NCBI GenBank assembly: GCA_040766665.1
Contig: JAXGQD010000006.1
Coordinates: 1-64,000 of the forward strand
Length of the DNA: 64,000 bases
From: JAXGQD01 sp040766665
GTDB lineage: Bacteria > Bacillota > Clostridia > Saccharofermentanales > Fastidiosipilaceae
Direction: 5' to 3'
Below are positions 20,431-30,400 of the stretch, in pieces. Position 1 is the stretch's first letter. Each line of letters begins with the position of its first letter. The notes below the pieces were generated by a model. The model was not told where the DNA came from. It worked only from the letters and a program-made list of their open reading frames with translations, and ran no database searches. The position numbers and the translations under genes were made by a program.

Positions 20431-22281
20431 TTTTTTCAAGCTTTCGGCAAAAAGCTCACTACCGCTTTTCAAGGGTGCTGGTTGATCCCCTGTCGCTAGT
20501 TTAGCCGCTTCCTCAAGCGCTGTCGTAAAACTTTCCATTTCCGAGGTGATATCAATGCTGGTGCTGCTGCTCGCATCTTCAAGCGAGGCGCTCAATTGTA
20601 GTGTCAACACGTTTTTGATTTTGGTGCCTGAAATAGGGGCGAGGTAAAGGGAATCATCTGTTTCTGATCTATTTTCCAACTGTTCTGCCGTCAATTCAGC
20701 AATGCCGTCATAGTAGTTGCCATAGCCTATGCCTTCGGATTTCTTCATATTAAAGCTGTAATCGGAAATCTTTAGGGGTATGGCAGCTTGGTAAGACTCA
20801 AAGCTGCTCGTGTTGAGGATGTCCAGCTCAAAACTGAGTTTGATTTTATCACCTATCAGAATACTGACAGAGTCGGAGGTTAAACCGACACTCATCTCGG
20901 AGGTCTTTTTGCCGTCCTCTTTTTCTACCTCATTTATTGAAAAAACAGGCCTAAAAGGAGCTCCGATACTGTAGCTTGAGAGTTGTGCCGGTAAAGACGA
21001 AAGTTGTGTGGGATAGCTACCCTCATTCATTTGATTGGCAATCATGATATTGCGCAGTTTGTGCTCATCGAAAGCGTCCAACTCAGCCAATGCCTCGCTG
21101 TCATCCTCGAGGGCTTTACGCAGAGTTGGGTTGTTGCGAATGTTGAAGGCCAGCATCTTGATAATTTTTTCGGAAGCCCCGCCTTCTTCAAACTGCAGTG
21201 AAACTTCATTCTTCACGCGGTTTTCTTCCGACTTTAACGGTTCCAGGTCGACGGGCGCATCGACATAGTACTCGTACTGACTGTAAACTTCTTCAATTCT
21301 GGGAATAACGAGTGTAAGTAGCGTAGAGCCGGCGGCCTTTTCGACCTGAGTGATTTTGTAGTTTTGGGAACGGCCCTCGTCCATTGCCAATTGGATGATT
21401 TGACCTTTTTGGTAGGTTTTGCCATCATCGGGGACAGCAATGGAATAGAGGTCCTGGCCTTGTTCATTCTTTCCCTTGCTCTCTGTCGGTGCTTTGAGCG
21501 CGGCGGGCATGGAGATGATTTCCTGCCGTGTTTCAATTTTTGAAAAATTGTCCCGATGTACGGTGAAAGTAAAATTGCCGTCGTTCGGCTGCGCTAGTTC
21601 CTGATCACCTACCGCCAACAGACGCAACTGTTTCGGCTTCAAAACCAAAATGCCATAGTTGCCCAGCGCGTCATAGGGGAGGCTGGGGGTGAGGAGGTAA
21701 TAATCAGCTTCTTTTTGAACCTTTAAAGGTATGCTGTAACGCGTCAAATCGGCAAAAGACAGGTACTCCGCAATATTCTCCTCCGTCAATTCAACATCCG
21801 CGCTCACTTTAATTACGGGGTCACCTTGCAGCTCACCGATATAGGAGACTTCATTGCTCTGCACCTCCTGTTTGTTCCAATAGGCGTAGAGCATCGTATC
21901 CGCAACAAAACGATCTTGTTCCTTCCAAGCTTTGTTGGGATATTTATCGTAATACCAGCCCGCAAAAGTATAACCAAATTGGCTCGGTTCTGAGGGGGCA
22001 GCAATGCTTTCGCCCGCTTTTATTTGGAAGGCGCTTACTTCCGGTCCGCCCTGGGTATCAAAGCTGACCGTGACCAGCGGTTTGGGTCTGAAGAGAAAAT
22101 ACGCTCCGACCGAGCCGCCGATGATTCCAAGGATAATTAAAAGAGCAAGCAGACTTTTGCCATGCTTGCTTTTTCGCGCTTTCTGATCCGGTGGCAGCAG
22201 CGGGTTTTGGGACATCGTTTGACCTTCGAGTCCTGCACTTTCGCCAAAAGCTGCGTTGTCCTCACGTGAAAAGTCTTCCAT
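20374..22281 (-). pseudogene. Large membrane-anchored surface protein, 5' fragment
   Basis: It starts at ATG 22281 with GGAGGG 7 bases upstream. A cytoplasmic N-terminus of about 60 residues is followed by one membrane helix, SLLALLIILGIIGGSVGAYF, so it is probably an N-terminally anchored protein with an outside C-terminus. Next comes an InlB-like repeat (VTVSFDTQGGPEVSAF to GYTFAGWYYDKYP), then beta-rich unknown sequence. The frame ends at 20374, but homologous-looking sequence continues in another frame from 20430. The shift maps to a run of six A on the minus strand (20431-20436); seven would restore LKKSQADLGY. With the middle and 3' parts the intact gene would encode about 2,110 aa. It may be a true mutation, slippage or a homopolymer error. 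Confidence 0.8.
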
Positions 22282-22400
22282 CGTATTTCCCTCCGTAAAT
22301 AAGGCATAAAATCCCTTCGTACAATAAATTTTAGTAGCTGAAAAAGAATTGCCATATAGGAAGAAAGTACTATTATTTGGGGTTTTGAGGGGTGAAGTAG

Positions 22401-22824
22401 GTCGCGTTGCTTGGGGAGGCTGCGACTCCGCTTGAATTTGGCAAAAATTGCGGCTGTGCAGGATTTAACGCAGTTTGATTGGCCACTGACTCGTTTGAGA
22501 GGTCTTTTTTTGGCAAAAATGACGGCTGTGCGGGGATTCATTAGAGAGTTCTAATACACAGCTGTAATTATTGCCGAAAAACAGCGGTTCTGGCTTGAAA
22601 ATGTTCAAAATATTAGAGTTTCCTAATGCACAGCTGGAAGAATTGCCAGAATAGGGGTTTAAGTTCTAAGCGAAAGTGCAACGTTTTCGTTCTGCCAAAA
22701 GAAACGTTGGCTACCCGCAAATTTTGACTCAAAGCGGTGTCGCAAGAGTGCAGTCATGCGACTGAGTTAGAGCCACCTACTGGGGAAAATCTGAGCGGTG
22801 TCGCAGCCTTTTCCACACTGCGAC
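22401..22824. repeat. Intergenic repeats: 25-bp hairpins and fold-back MITE-like units
   Basis: The gap between the surface-protein gene and the zinc-ribbon gene has no credible coding frame. GTCGC...GCGAC hairpins occur at 22401-22426, 22739-22762 and 22800-22824. A separate fold-back unit at 22512-22575 starts GGCAAAAATGACGGCTGTG and ends CACAGCTGTAATTATTGCC, with ATTAGA/TCTAAT inside. Half copies of that unit lie near 22440 and 22620-22655. A close copy of the full unit occurs at 58390-58453. Confidence 0.75.
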
Positions 22825-22833
22825 GATTCAAAA

Positions 22834-22875
22834 GAGCCGTCTCCCTGCATCAGCCGGATGCATTGGAGACGGCTC
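22834..22875 (-). terminator. Terminator of the DUF4428 gene
   Basis: Perfect 11-bp stem GAGCCGTCTCC (22834-22844) and GGAGACGGCTC (22865-22875), followed on the minus strand by TTTTGAATCG. It lies 25 bp past the stop codon. Confidence 0.8.
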
Positions 22876-22900
22876 TTCATTCAAATAGATTCAACTGAAA

Positions 22901-24151
22901 CTACATACTCTCAACCGGTGCCTGGCAGCCGGGACAGGCGCTGTACTGTTGGGCAGAAAAATCGGAACCGCAATACGGGCAACGCCGTAAGCCGGCAGCT
23001 CCGGCGTTAACTTGTGAGGAGGGGTAGCCAACTTGAGCTGGAGCTTGTGGTGCTTGTCCGAAAGCCTGCGGCTGACCATAACTTGCTTGTTGGCCATAAG
23101 CTTGTTGCTGCTGACCATATGGTGCTTGGGGAGGCGCTTGCCCGTAAGCGGGCTGTTGTCCATAGGGACTTTGAGGAGGTACTTGTCCGTAGGCGCCCTG
23201 TTGGGGGTAAGCCGCTTGTTGCTGACCGTATGGAGCTTGAGGCGGCACTTGCCCGTAAGCAGGCTGTTGGCCATACATGGGTTGTTGTCCGTAAGGGGCT
23301 TGAGGCGGCACTTGTCCGTAGCCGGGTTGTTGCCCGTAGGCGGGCTGTTGACCATAGGCGGGTTGCTGTCCGTAAGCTGGCGCTTGTGCGTAGGGAGGCA
23401 TTGCGCCCGGCATGGCCGAAGTTCCCATAGCGGATGGGCCACGCAGTGCGTTTTGTTGGATGCCTTGCAGAGCGTCGCGTAAGGCTAAGGCACTGGAAGC
23501 TTTGCTTTGGAATTCGGAGGAGTTGCGTCCTTCACTAAAACCGTCACTGAGATTGAATGAAATTTTACTGATCCAATCATGGCGTAAATCCAAATCAAAG
23601 TCGAAGCGATAGCTGTATTCATAGTTGCGCTCATCGTAATTGCGACCCTGCTGGTCGCGGCCGGGCGTCAGACCCAGCGCATATTCGAGTTGGGATAGAC
23701 CAGATTGCATGTTCGCGACACCCGTGAAAACCTGGCCTAATGTGCCACCACCCGCCTTCTTTTTCTTTTCTTCATCGGACAATTCGCTGCGGTCTTCGTC
23801 GACCTCGAACTGCACGGAGAGCAGTTGGTCAAAGCGGAAGAGGTCTGCGTTGTTTTTGCGATAGTCGCCGCGAGACAAGGCGAAAAGGCCTTGGCGGTCG
23901 TCGATGTAGAGTTTCATATCAGTGCCGATAGTGCGATTGGGGGTGAATGCCGCTAAAGCTTCTTCGTTGGCTTTGCGATAGGCCAAGTGGCGCTGCATTT
24001 CGTCGACGCTTTGTTGTTTGGCTGAGCCGAGCCAGGGACTTGCCTCTTTAAGGCAGTCCTTGCAAATCAAGCCGTCTTCGAGTTTTTTACCACCCAGAAG
24101 ACCGTACTGTTTACCGCAGAGATCACAAACCTTTTTGTCAAAAAATCCCAT
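22901..24151 (-). CDS. DUF4428 zinc-ribbon protein with Tyr/Gly/Gln-rich low-complexity region
   Basis: About 416 aa. The N-terminal zinc ribbon has Cys9/12 and Cys30/33 (VCDLCGKQYGLLGGKK then LICKDC), matching DUF4428. A middle PH-like/bacterial domain follows (MKLYIDDRQGLFALSRGDYR region). Residues about 253-373 are a tandem low-complexity segment built from AYGQQP, PYGQQ and VPPQAP units. The last 40 residues form a second zinc ribbon, RRCPYCGSDF then CPGCQAP. The start is set at ATG 24151 because GGAG lies 6 bases upstream; a longer frame adds 36 unlikely residues. There is no signal peptide or membrane helix, so it is cytoplasmic. Function is unknown; the Y/G/Q region resembles prion-like domains of eukaryotic RNA-binding proteins. 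Confidence 0.85.
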   Translation of the reverse strand: MGFFDKKVCDLCGKQYGLLGGKKLEDGLICKDCLKEASPWLGSAKQQSVDEMQRHLAYRKANEEALAAFTPNRTIGTDMKLYIDDRQGLFALSRGDYRKNNADLFRFDQLLSVQFEVDEDRSELSDEEKKKKAGGGTLGQVFTGVANMQSGLSQLEYALGLTPGRDQQGRNYDERNYEYSYRFDFDLDLRHDWISKISFNLSDGFSEGRNSSEFQSKASSALALRDALQGIQQNALRGPSAMGTSAMPGAMPPYAQAPAYGQQPAYGQQPAYGQQPGYGQVPPQAPYGQQPMYGQQPAYGQVPPQAPYGQQQAAYPQQGAYGQVPPQSPYGQQPAYGQAPPQAPYGQQQQAYGQQASYGQPQAFGQAPQAPAQVGYPSSQVNAGAAGLRRCPYCGSDFSAQQYSACPGCQAPVESM

Positions 24152-24393
24152 AGACATCTCCTGCCTCTGATTGGGCGAAACTTTTAAGGGATGGATGCCG
24201 TGCACGGATGATGAGAATATTGCTGATTTCATACTAGCAGAGCCTGATTTGACCCTCAACCTAGTATTTCTCTAGGTTATTGTTCTTGAGGCAATACGAT
24301 GGGCAAAAATCGCCCCACTATTTGCTTGCTTTTGCCGGCCTTCGCTCTGATAATGAAAGGAGTAGGTAGGAATGTCTGAGTAGGAGGGGGAGC

Positions 24394-26850
24394 ATGGTTT
24401 TTTCGCAATCTTATTTTTCACCGCGACTGCGGAATAAATTGCGAGACGTGCTGACCAGTGCAGTGACTTTGGTCGAAGCGCCTTCAGGCTTTGGCAAAAC
24501 CAGCGCCGTCCACGAAGCCTTGCGCGATGTCCCGCCCGAGGCCATCCACTGGGTAACTTTGGTCAATGAGTCGCCGAATGTCATGTATAAAAGGCTTTCT
24601 GAGGAATTAGAGAAAGTCGATCCTGCCACTTCGCAAGCCATGAAAAAATTGGATTATCCTAACCGCAGCAATGAAGCGGAGATGATTAACTTAATCAGAG
24701 AGGTCACTTGTAAAGGTCCGACCTGGTTTGTTATCGATAATATGCATTTATTGCAAAAAGAACTCTCGCCCAAGATCATCCGCAGCTTAGCCGAAATAAC
24801 CGCCGAAGATCTGCACGTGGTTTTGATTTCGGTAGATATCGGCAAGGATTTGCCACATTTAAGAGTCAACCCCTACATCAATCTCATCAGCAGTGATGAT
24901 TTGTATTTGCAATCCAACGAGATTGCCGAATTTTACGAATATGCGGGCATCCAAATTAACAGCGCCGAAGCAGCTGAAATCTTTAAAGAGACCAACGGCT
25001 GGGTTGTGGCGGTTTCTTTATACTTACAAGACCATTTGGCCTACGGCTCGAAGCCGCGGGATGTTGACCTTTACCAGTTGATAGATGATGTTTTTTGGAA
25101 AAAGCTGCAGGAACAAGAGCGGTTTTTGCTATTGCCTTTTGCCGTCTTTGACAGCTTGCGAGAAACGGATTTGCAAAATTTGGCGTTCGAGGAAGTTGAC
25201 TCCGATCAGCTTGTGTCGGTTCTCATAAGCACCCCGCTTATCAAATACGATGCACGGCATCAAAGCTATTTTCCACACCCCATATTGTCAGCCTTTCTAA
25301 AACTGCAGTTGGATAGGCTGTCTGTAGAGCAGCGGGGATGTTTTTACCGTGCTTTCGGTGACTATTACGCGAAAATGGACCGTCCTATTGACGCACTGAG
25401 CTGTTTTTACAGCGGACAGGATTATGAGCGAATTCTGCAGTCGCCGTTGCAGCTTTTGGAGTATGAGAGCATCGCGGGCAAGGCTTTTGCCGATGTGGCT
25501 CTGGAAATTATCCGTGATTGTCCGCCGGACATTCAGGAAAAGTATCCTTTGGCGATGTTGAAATTGGCGTACTATCTTTTTAACGGTTTGTATTTTGATG
25601 AGTACCGTCAGCTGCTGGCTGTCCTGCGTGAATGGATTTGGGCGACAGATGATCCGCAGTTGATGGGGGAATGGTACCTGATATCGGCTTTTGAGCACTT
25701 ACAGGACCTTGCGGCTTGTCAGCTGACTTACGAGAAAGCAGCAGCGCTGATGACGCGCAGTTCGGATATTTTTACTAAGAAAATGCTCTATCTTTTCGGC
25801 AGGTCTTCGCCCTGGCTCTTGTTTTATAACGAGGTGGGCAAAGCGGACGAAATCGGCGAGCGTTTTGCCACGATGCTGGCGGTTTATAATCGCCTGACTG
25901 ACGGACATGGCAAAGGCTTTGATTTGCTCTACAAGGCGGAGGTAGCGGCGATGCGCTGCCAGTTCCAGGAAGCAGAAATCCTTGCCTATGAGGCGAGTTA
26001 TATCGCAGAGCAGTATCAGCAGGTAACCTTGGCTTATGGTGTAGCGCTGCTCTTAGGACGTGTGGCGATTTCGAAAAATGATTTGGACGAAGTGCGCAAA
26101 GCGATTCATTATCTGGAAACGAAGGCCTCCAATTTTGAATTCATGCGTGGCACTCAGACCAATCAAACTTTGCTTGAGTCGGTGCGCAGCATGATTTTGT
26201 CCATGCTGGGGCGCATCTCTGAAACAAATGAATGGACGAGAGATCTCTCGCAAAAGCAAGAGCGCCGCGGCCTCGCGACTTTACCTTTAGCTTTTGTGAA
26301 AGGTGCGGATATTCTTTTGCACGGCAAATTGACAGCTGCTATCGGCATGATGGAAGCGATGGACAAGGACGAAAGCATGTTTCGCACTCTGGCGGTGCGC
26401 TACTTTATCAATCTTGGCTTGTTTCTTGCTTATGCGGGAATTGGGGAATGGCAGCTTTGTATAAAGAAGTTGGAAAAAGCTTTGGAAATCGGTGAACAGG
26501 ACAATTTGCTTGCCACGATGCTGCAGTATCGGAAGTTGCTTTTGCCAAGTTTACATCTCCCTGAAATCTATGAACCACATAAGGCGTTTATTGATCAATT
26601 GCTGGCGCTGGTCAAATTAGTCGATCTCCAAGACGAGGTTAAGAATGCGCACATGCTGAGCGAGAGTAAGCCGGAGAAACTGTCCCAGCGCGAATCGGAA
26701 ATTGCTGATCTGCTGGTGCAAGGGTTACGCCATCGTGAAATCGCGGATCGTCTTTTTATCTCGGAGTGGACCGTGAAAAATCATGTGCGCAACATTTATA
26801 AAAAACTGTCTATCGACAGGCGCAGCAAGCTGATTGCTTTGCTGAAATAA
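24394..26850 (+). CDS. MalT-like LAL transcriptional regulator (intact)
   Basis: About 818 aa and full length. P-loop EAPSGFGKTSAVHEAL lies at about residues 28-43 with a Walker B-like strand TWFVIDNMHLLQ. Long helical, TPR-like repeats fill residues 300-740. The C-terminal LuxR helix-turn-helix reads LSQRESEIADLLVQGLRHRE, then ISEWTVKNHVRNIYKKLSID. AGGAGGGG precedes the start. LAL proteins are ligand- and ATP-dependent activators. It is convergent with the first giant adhesin gene and is the intact paralogue of the amber-carrying regulator at 11337. Control of the adhesins is a reasonable guess from synteny only. Confidence 0.93.
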   Translation: MVFSQSYFSPRLRNKLRDVLTSAVTLVEAPSGFGKTSAVHEALRDVPPEAIHWVTLVNESPNVMYKRLSEELEKVDPATSQAMKKLDYPNRSNEAEMINLIREVTCKGPTWFVIDNMHLLQKELSPKIIRSLAEITAEDLHVVLISVDIGKDLPHLRVNPYINLISSDDLYLQSNEIAEFYEYAGIQINSAEAAEIFKETNGWVVAVSLYLQDHLAYGSKPRDVDLYQLIDDVFWKKLQEQERFLLLPFAVFDSLRETDLQNLAFEEVDSDQLVSVLISTPLIKYDARHQSYFPHPILSAFLKLQLDRLSVEQRGCFYRAFGDYYAKMDRPIDALSCFYSGQDYERILQSPLQLLEYESIAGKAFADVALEIIRDCPPDIQEKYPLAMLKLAYYLFNGLYFDEYRQLLAVLREWIWATDDPQLMGEWYLISAFEHLQDLAACQLTYEKAAALMTRSSDIFTKKMLYLFGRSSPWLLFYNEVGKADEIGERFATMLAVYNRLTDGHGKGFDLLYKAEVAAMRCQFQEAEILAYEASYIAEQYQQVTLAYGVALLLGRVAISKNDLDEVRKAIHYLETKASNFEFMRGTQTNQTLLESVRSMILSMLGRISETNEWTRDLSQKQERRGLATLPLAFVKGADILLHGKLTAAIGMMEAMDKDESMFRTLAVRYFINLGLFLAYAGIGEWQLCIKKLEKALEIGEQDNLLATMLQYRKLLLPSLHLPEIYEPHKAFIDQLLALVKLVDLQDEVKNAHMLSESKPEKLSQRESEIADLLVQGLRHREIADRLFISEWTVKNHVRNIYKKLSIDRRSKLIALLK

Positions 26851-26874
26851 GCTTGCGCTTGCTTGATTTAGCGC

Positions 26875-27335
26875 GTCGCTCTGCCTGGTCGGCAGCGAAT
26901 CCTTTAGCTTCCAATCGTCGCAGTGCATGGTCGGTAGCGACTCCTTTTTAACCAATCACGTTGCGTCGATGAGTGGTGTCGCCTGAAATTCAGGTGCGAC
27001 GTATTGTATTAGCCGGCGCACGGCTTTTATGCCAAAAATGACGGGGATGTGGGATTTTCAGTGATTTGGGGCTGCCGTGCTATGTCAAATAAGGGTTTTG
27101 GTGACATTATTTTCGATTATGTGGCCATAGTGACCACATCTCCGAAAAAAATGTCCACGAAACAGCCTTTTGATTTGTTCGGAAGCCGTTTATTAGCCTG
27201 TGAACCACATCCCCGTAATAATTGTCACAAAAAGGGCCATCCGACAAAGCGAAGGCGGAGTCGCAGCCACCCAAGTACTGCGACACATTCCAAAGCGGAG
27301 TCGCCACCGTCCAGGTACCGCGACAGTTCCGCTAA
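26875..27335. repeat. Composite intergenic repeat module 3
   Basis: Hairpin units at 26875-26899 (ending GCGAA) and 26917-26941, a near-palindrome GTCGCCTGAAATTCAGGTGC at about 26979, the GGGGATGTGG / CCACATCCCC segment (27040-27228), then hairpins at 27260-27284 and 27300-27324. The order matches module 4, and both modules sit between an adhesin terminator and the neighbouring DNA. Confidence 0.8.
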
Positions 27336-27355
27336 CTTCCCCCAACAAAAAACAA

Positions 27356-27396
27356 AGAGAAACCGCCCGATGAAGGTGCATACCGGGCGGTCTCTT
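27356..27396 (-). terminator. Terminator of adhesin A
   Basis: Stem ACCGCCCG (27362-27369) and CGGGCGGT (27384-27391), extended by GAGA/TCTC. On the minus strand it is followed by TTTGTTTTTTG. It is 55 bp past the stop and closely matches the terminator of the paralogue at 35966-36003. Confidence 0.8.
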
Positions 27397-27451
27397 ATGC
27401 GTCTACGGAATCATTCCTCTGGTTTCAGCGGATGACTCCGCTTAGCTTCAC

Positions 27452-30400
27452 TTATTCAGCGTGATCGCTGAGTTCCTGTTCTTCTTCGCCGCTCTTTCTT
27501 CTTTTTCTGGCAATAAAGAGCAGTGCAGCAGTTGCCATGAGTGCCAGTGCATTAAGGGTCACGTGCTCTCCGGCCTCACCGGTTCTAGGAATCGGATTGG
27601 GCTTGGCTTTCGAAGTTGAAGGAGTCGCTGTCGTTGTCGGTGTAGGCGGAGCCTCGTACTTGTTATCGAAGACCAAAGCCTCCACAGGAGTCGTGCCATT
27701 GTTCATGGTGTAGACCACATCCTTTTTCAGGAGGCCATTGTCTGAACTGATATGTACCGTGATGGTGTAAAGTGTCGGGTCGGTACTGAAGTGTTCAGCT
27801 GTCGTTGGTAGTTCCCGTAGCTCGTAAACGTAGGTCCCGGGTGCCACGAAGCTCATGATGCCAAATTCAAAGCTCCCTGATCCGGTGATTTCACGAATCA
27901 TCTCACCGTCCACTGCGCCTTCAGGCATCGGGGCATAGGGCGTAATGGCTTCCATCTTGAAGCGGAAGACGGCGTTAGTCGGAGCCCCGGCACCGGTCAC
28001 TTTCTTTTCGACCGGTGGGTCATGGGTAACGACGGACTCATAGAGGTTGAAGAAGTGGATACCGCCTTCAGGGTAGGTGGGGACAATGGCCAGTGTTCCG
28101 TCACCGTTATCACTGACATTCAGTATCACTTCATAGACGCTTTCGTCATAGGATGTATTAGGATCAGTCCCAATGACTTCTCGGATCTCGTAGATGGATT
28201 CTCCGATATCTGCTGCAGTGATGGTAATCGGGCTGAAGGAGATGACGCCATTGGCATCGTTGATGCCTCTGCTGACAGGTTCGACTTCACCGATCCGGTT
28301 CACTTCGAACCTATAATCACCGCCTTCCAGTGCTTTTAGTCCGAAGAGGCGCTTGTTGGCCATAGGCGTCCAAGTGCTCTCCTCCAGCACATAGCTGTTG
28401 GTAAAGTTAGGCGTTTCGGAAACAACGAAGCCCATTGTCCCGTCGCCTTTGTCAGCCAGAATGACTGTAATCGGACGCGTCAACTCTGTGTCATAGACGA
28501 TGCCCGGAATCGGTGCACCGACTTCTTCTTTGATGTAGAAGACAAAGCTTTTACTGTTTTGCCCTTCTAGATCGGCAAAAGTATACGAGAGAGGTGAGAA
28601 GCTGAAGTCTTTGGTCCCGTTCTCAGTGAAGACCACGTCTTGCACATCCTTACCGTCGAGCGAGAAGGAGAAGGTGTCGCTGAAGCTGCCGTTGCGGCCG
28701 CTTAGGGTCTTTTTGGCACTGAGAATCAACTCAGCCGGTTTGGCCTCGTAACGATTCTCGAACACGGGTAACTCGTTCACGGCTGCGACAAGATTGCCTT
28801 GGCCGTCGTCCGTCACGGTGACGGATACGGTCTGTTCGGCTTGGCTGTCGTAAATCATTCCGGGAATCGCGTCATTGATTTCTGCCACTTTGTAAGTGAA
28901 GGTCTTGCTTGCTGCACCTTCCAGATCCTCCAGTTTGTACTGCAGAGGCGGGAAGTTCAGTGTCTGTTCGCCATTGGCCGTGAAGATGAGCTCGCGCTCG
29001 TATTGTCCGTCCAAGGTAAACCTGAAGACATCCCTGAAGCTTCCAGTTCTGCCGCTCAAAACCTTCTTAAGTTGAATGGTCGCAGCTGCCGTGCCGGTGC
29101 CGTAGAGGTTGGTGAAACTCGGCTTGATATCCGCTTGTGCACTGAGTGTGCCGTTGCCGTTATCCTTCAAGGTCACCAGCACTTTGCGTACGGGATTGGC
29201 ATCGTAGGTGATGCCGGGGATGGCCTCCAATGTGGGTGGAACCAGCTCCGCCACGCTGTACTCAAAGGTCTTTTCGCTTGCTCCGCCCAGATCTTCCAGT
29301 GTGTAGGTGATGGGTGCAAAGGCGAAATCCTTGCTTCCATTAGCCTGGAAGTTGAGCTCTTGAGTCTGCTCGCCATTCAGTGTAAAGAGGAAGCTGTCAC
29401 TGAACTCGCCGCTTCGTCCCAACAAGGTCTTGCTGCCTGAGATAATCAAATCAACCGGCTCTGCCATGTATTCATTGACATAACTTACTTCGCGGTCCGC
29501 CACGGCTGAGAGGGTGCCGTCCCCATTGTCTGTGACCCTCACGTTGATGGTTTGGGTCGCGTTTGCATCATAGACCATGCCGGGGATTGCGGGGAATCCT
29601 TCTTCAGTGACCTTGTACGTAAAGACCTTCTCGCCGCTTGGACCCAAGTCAGCCAAAGTGTAGCTGAGAGGATTAAAGCTGAAACTTTGCGTGTTGTTCT
29701 CCGTAAAGAAGAGGGCTTTGGTTTGCAGATCATCTAAGGAGAAGGTGTAGGCGTCGGAGAAAGTGCCTGTTCTACCGAGCAGTTGTTTTTTGCCTTTCAA
29801 CGTAATACTGATAGGACTTGCTTTGTAGGTATTGCTGAAATGAATGTTATTGCCCTCATTGGGATTCTCACCCAGATCAACATTGGCAAGGAGTTGACCC
29901 AAACCGTTATCGGTCACGGTGATACTGATTTCGCGTACTGCTTGCGTATCATAAACCATGCCCGGAATCGGCGTATCGGGGATTATTTCTTCCAGCTTAT
30001 ACTTAAAGGTTTTACTGCTTTCCCCACCCAAGTCAGCCAGGGAGAACTGCAAAGCTTCAAAGCTGTGAATCTTGCTGCCGTTTTCCGTAAAGTTGAGTTC
30101 AGCATCGATGCCGATGACATCTTGTCCTGCCACTTCGGGAACTGGGCTTAGTCTGAATTGGAAGGTATCCGAGAAGGTCCCGGTTCTGCCCGAGAGCATC
30201 TTGGAAATGCCTAATGGTACGGAAACAGGCTCAGCTTCATATTCGTTGCTGAATGCCGTGTCGTAGGCTTGTGAATTATCCGTACCGTCTACGATTTCTG
30301 CCGAGAGCGTGCCATCCATCAAGTCTTTGACAATGATGGAAATGTTTCTCTGCAATCTGCTGTCATAAGTGATGCCGTCAATGCCTCCATCAAGTTCGGC

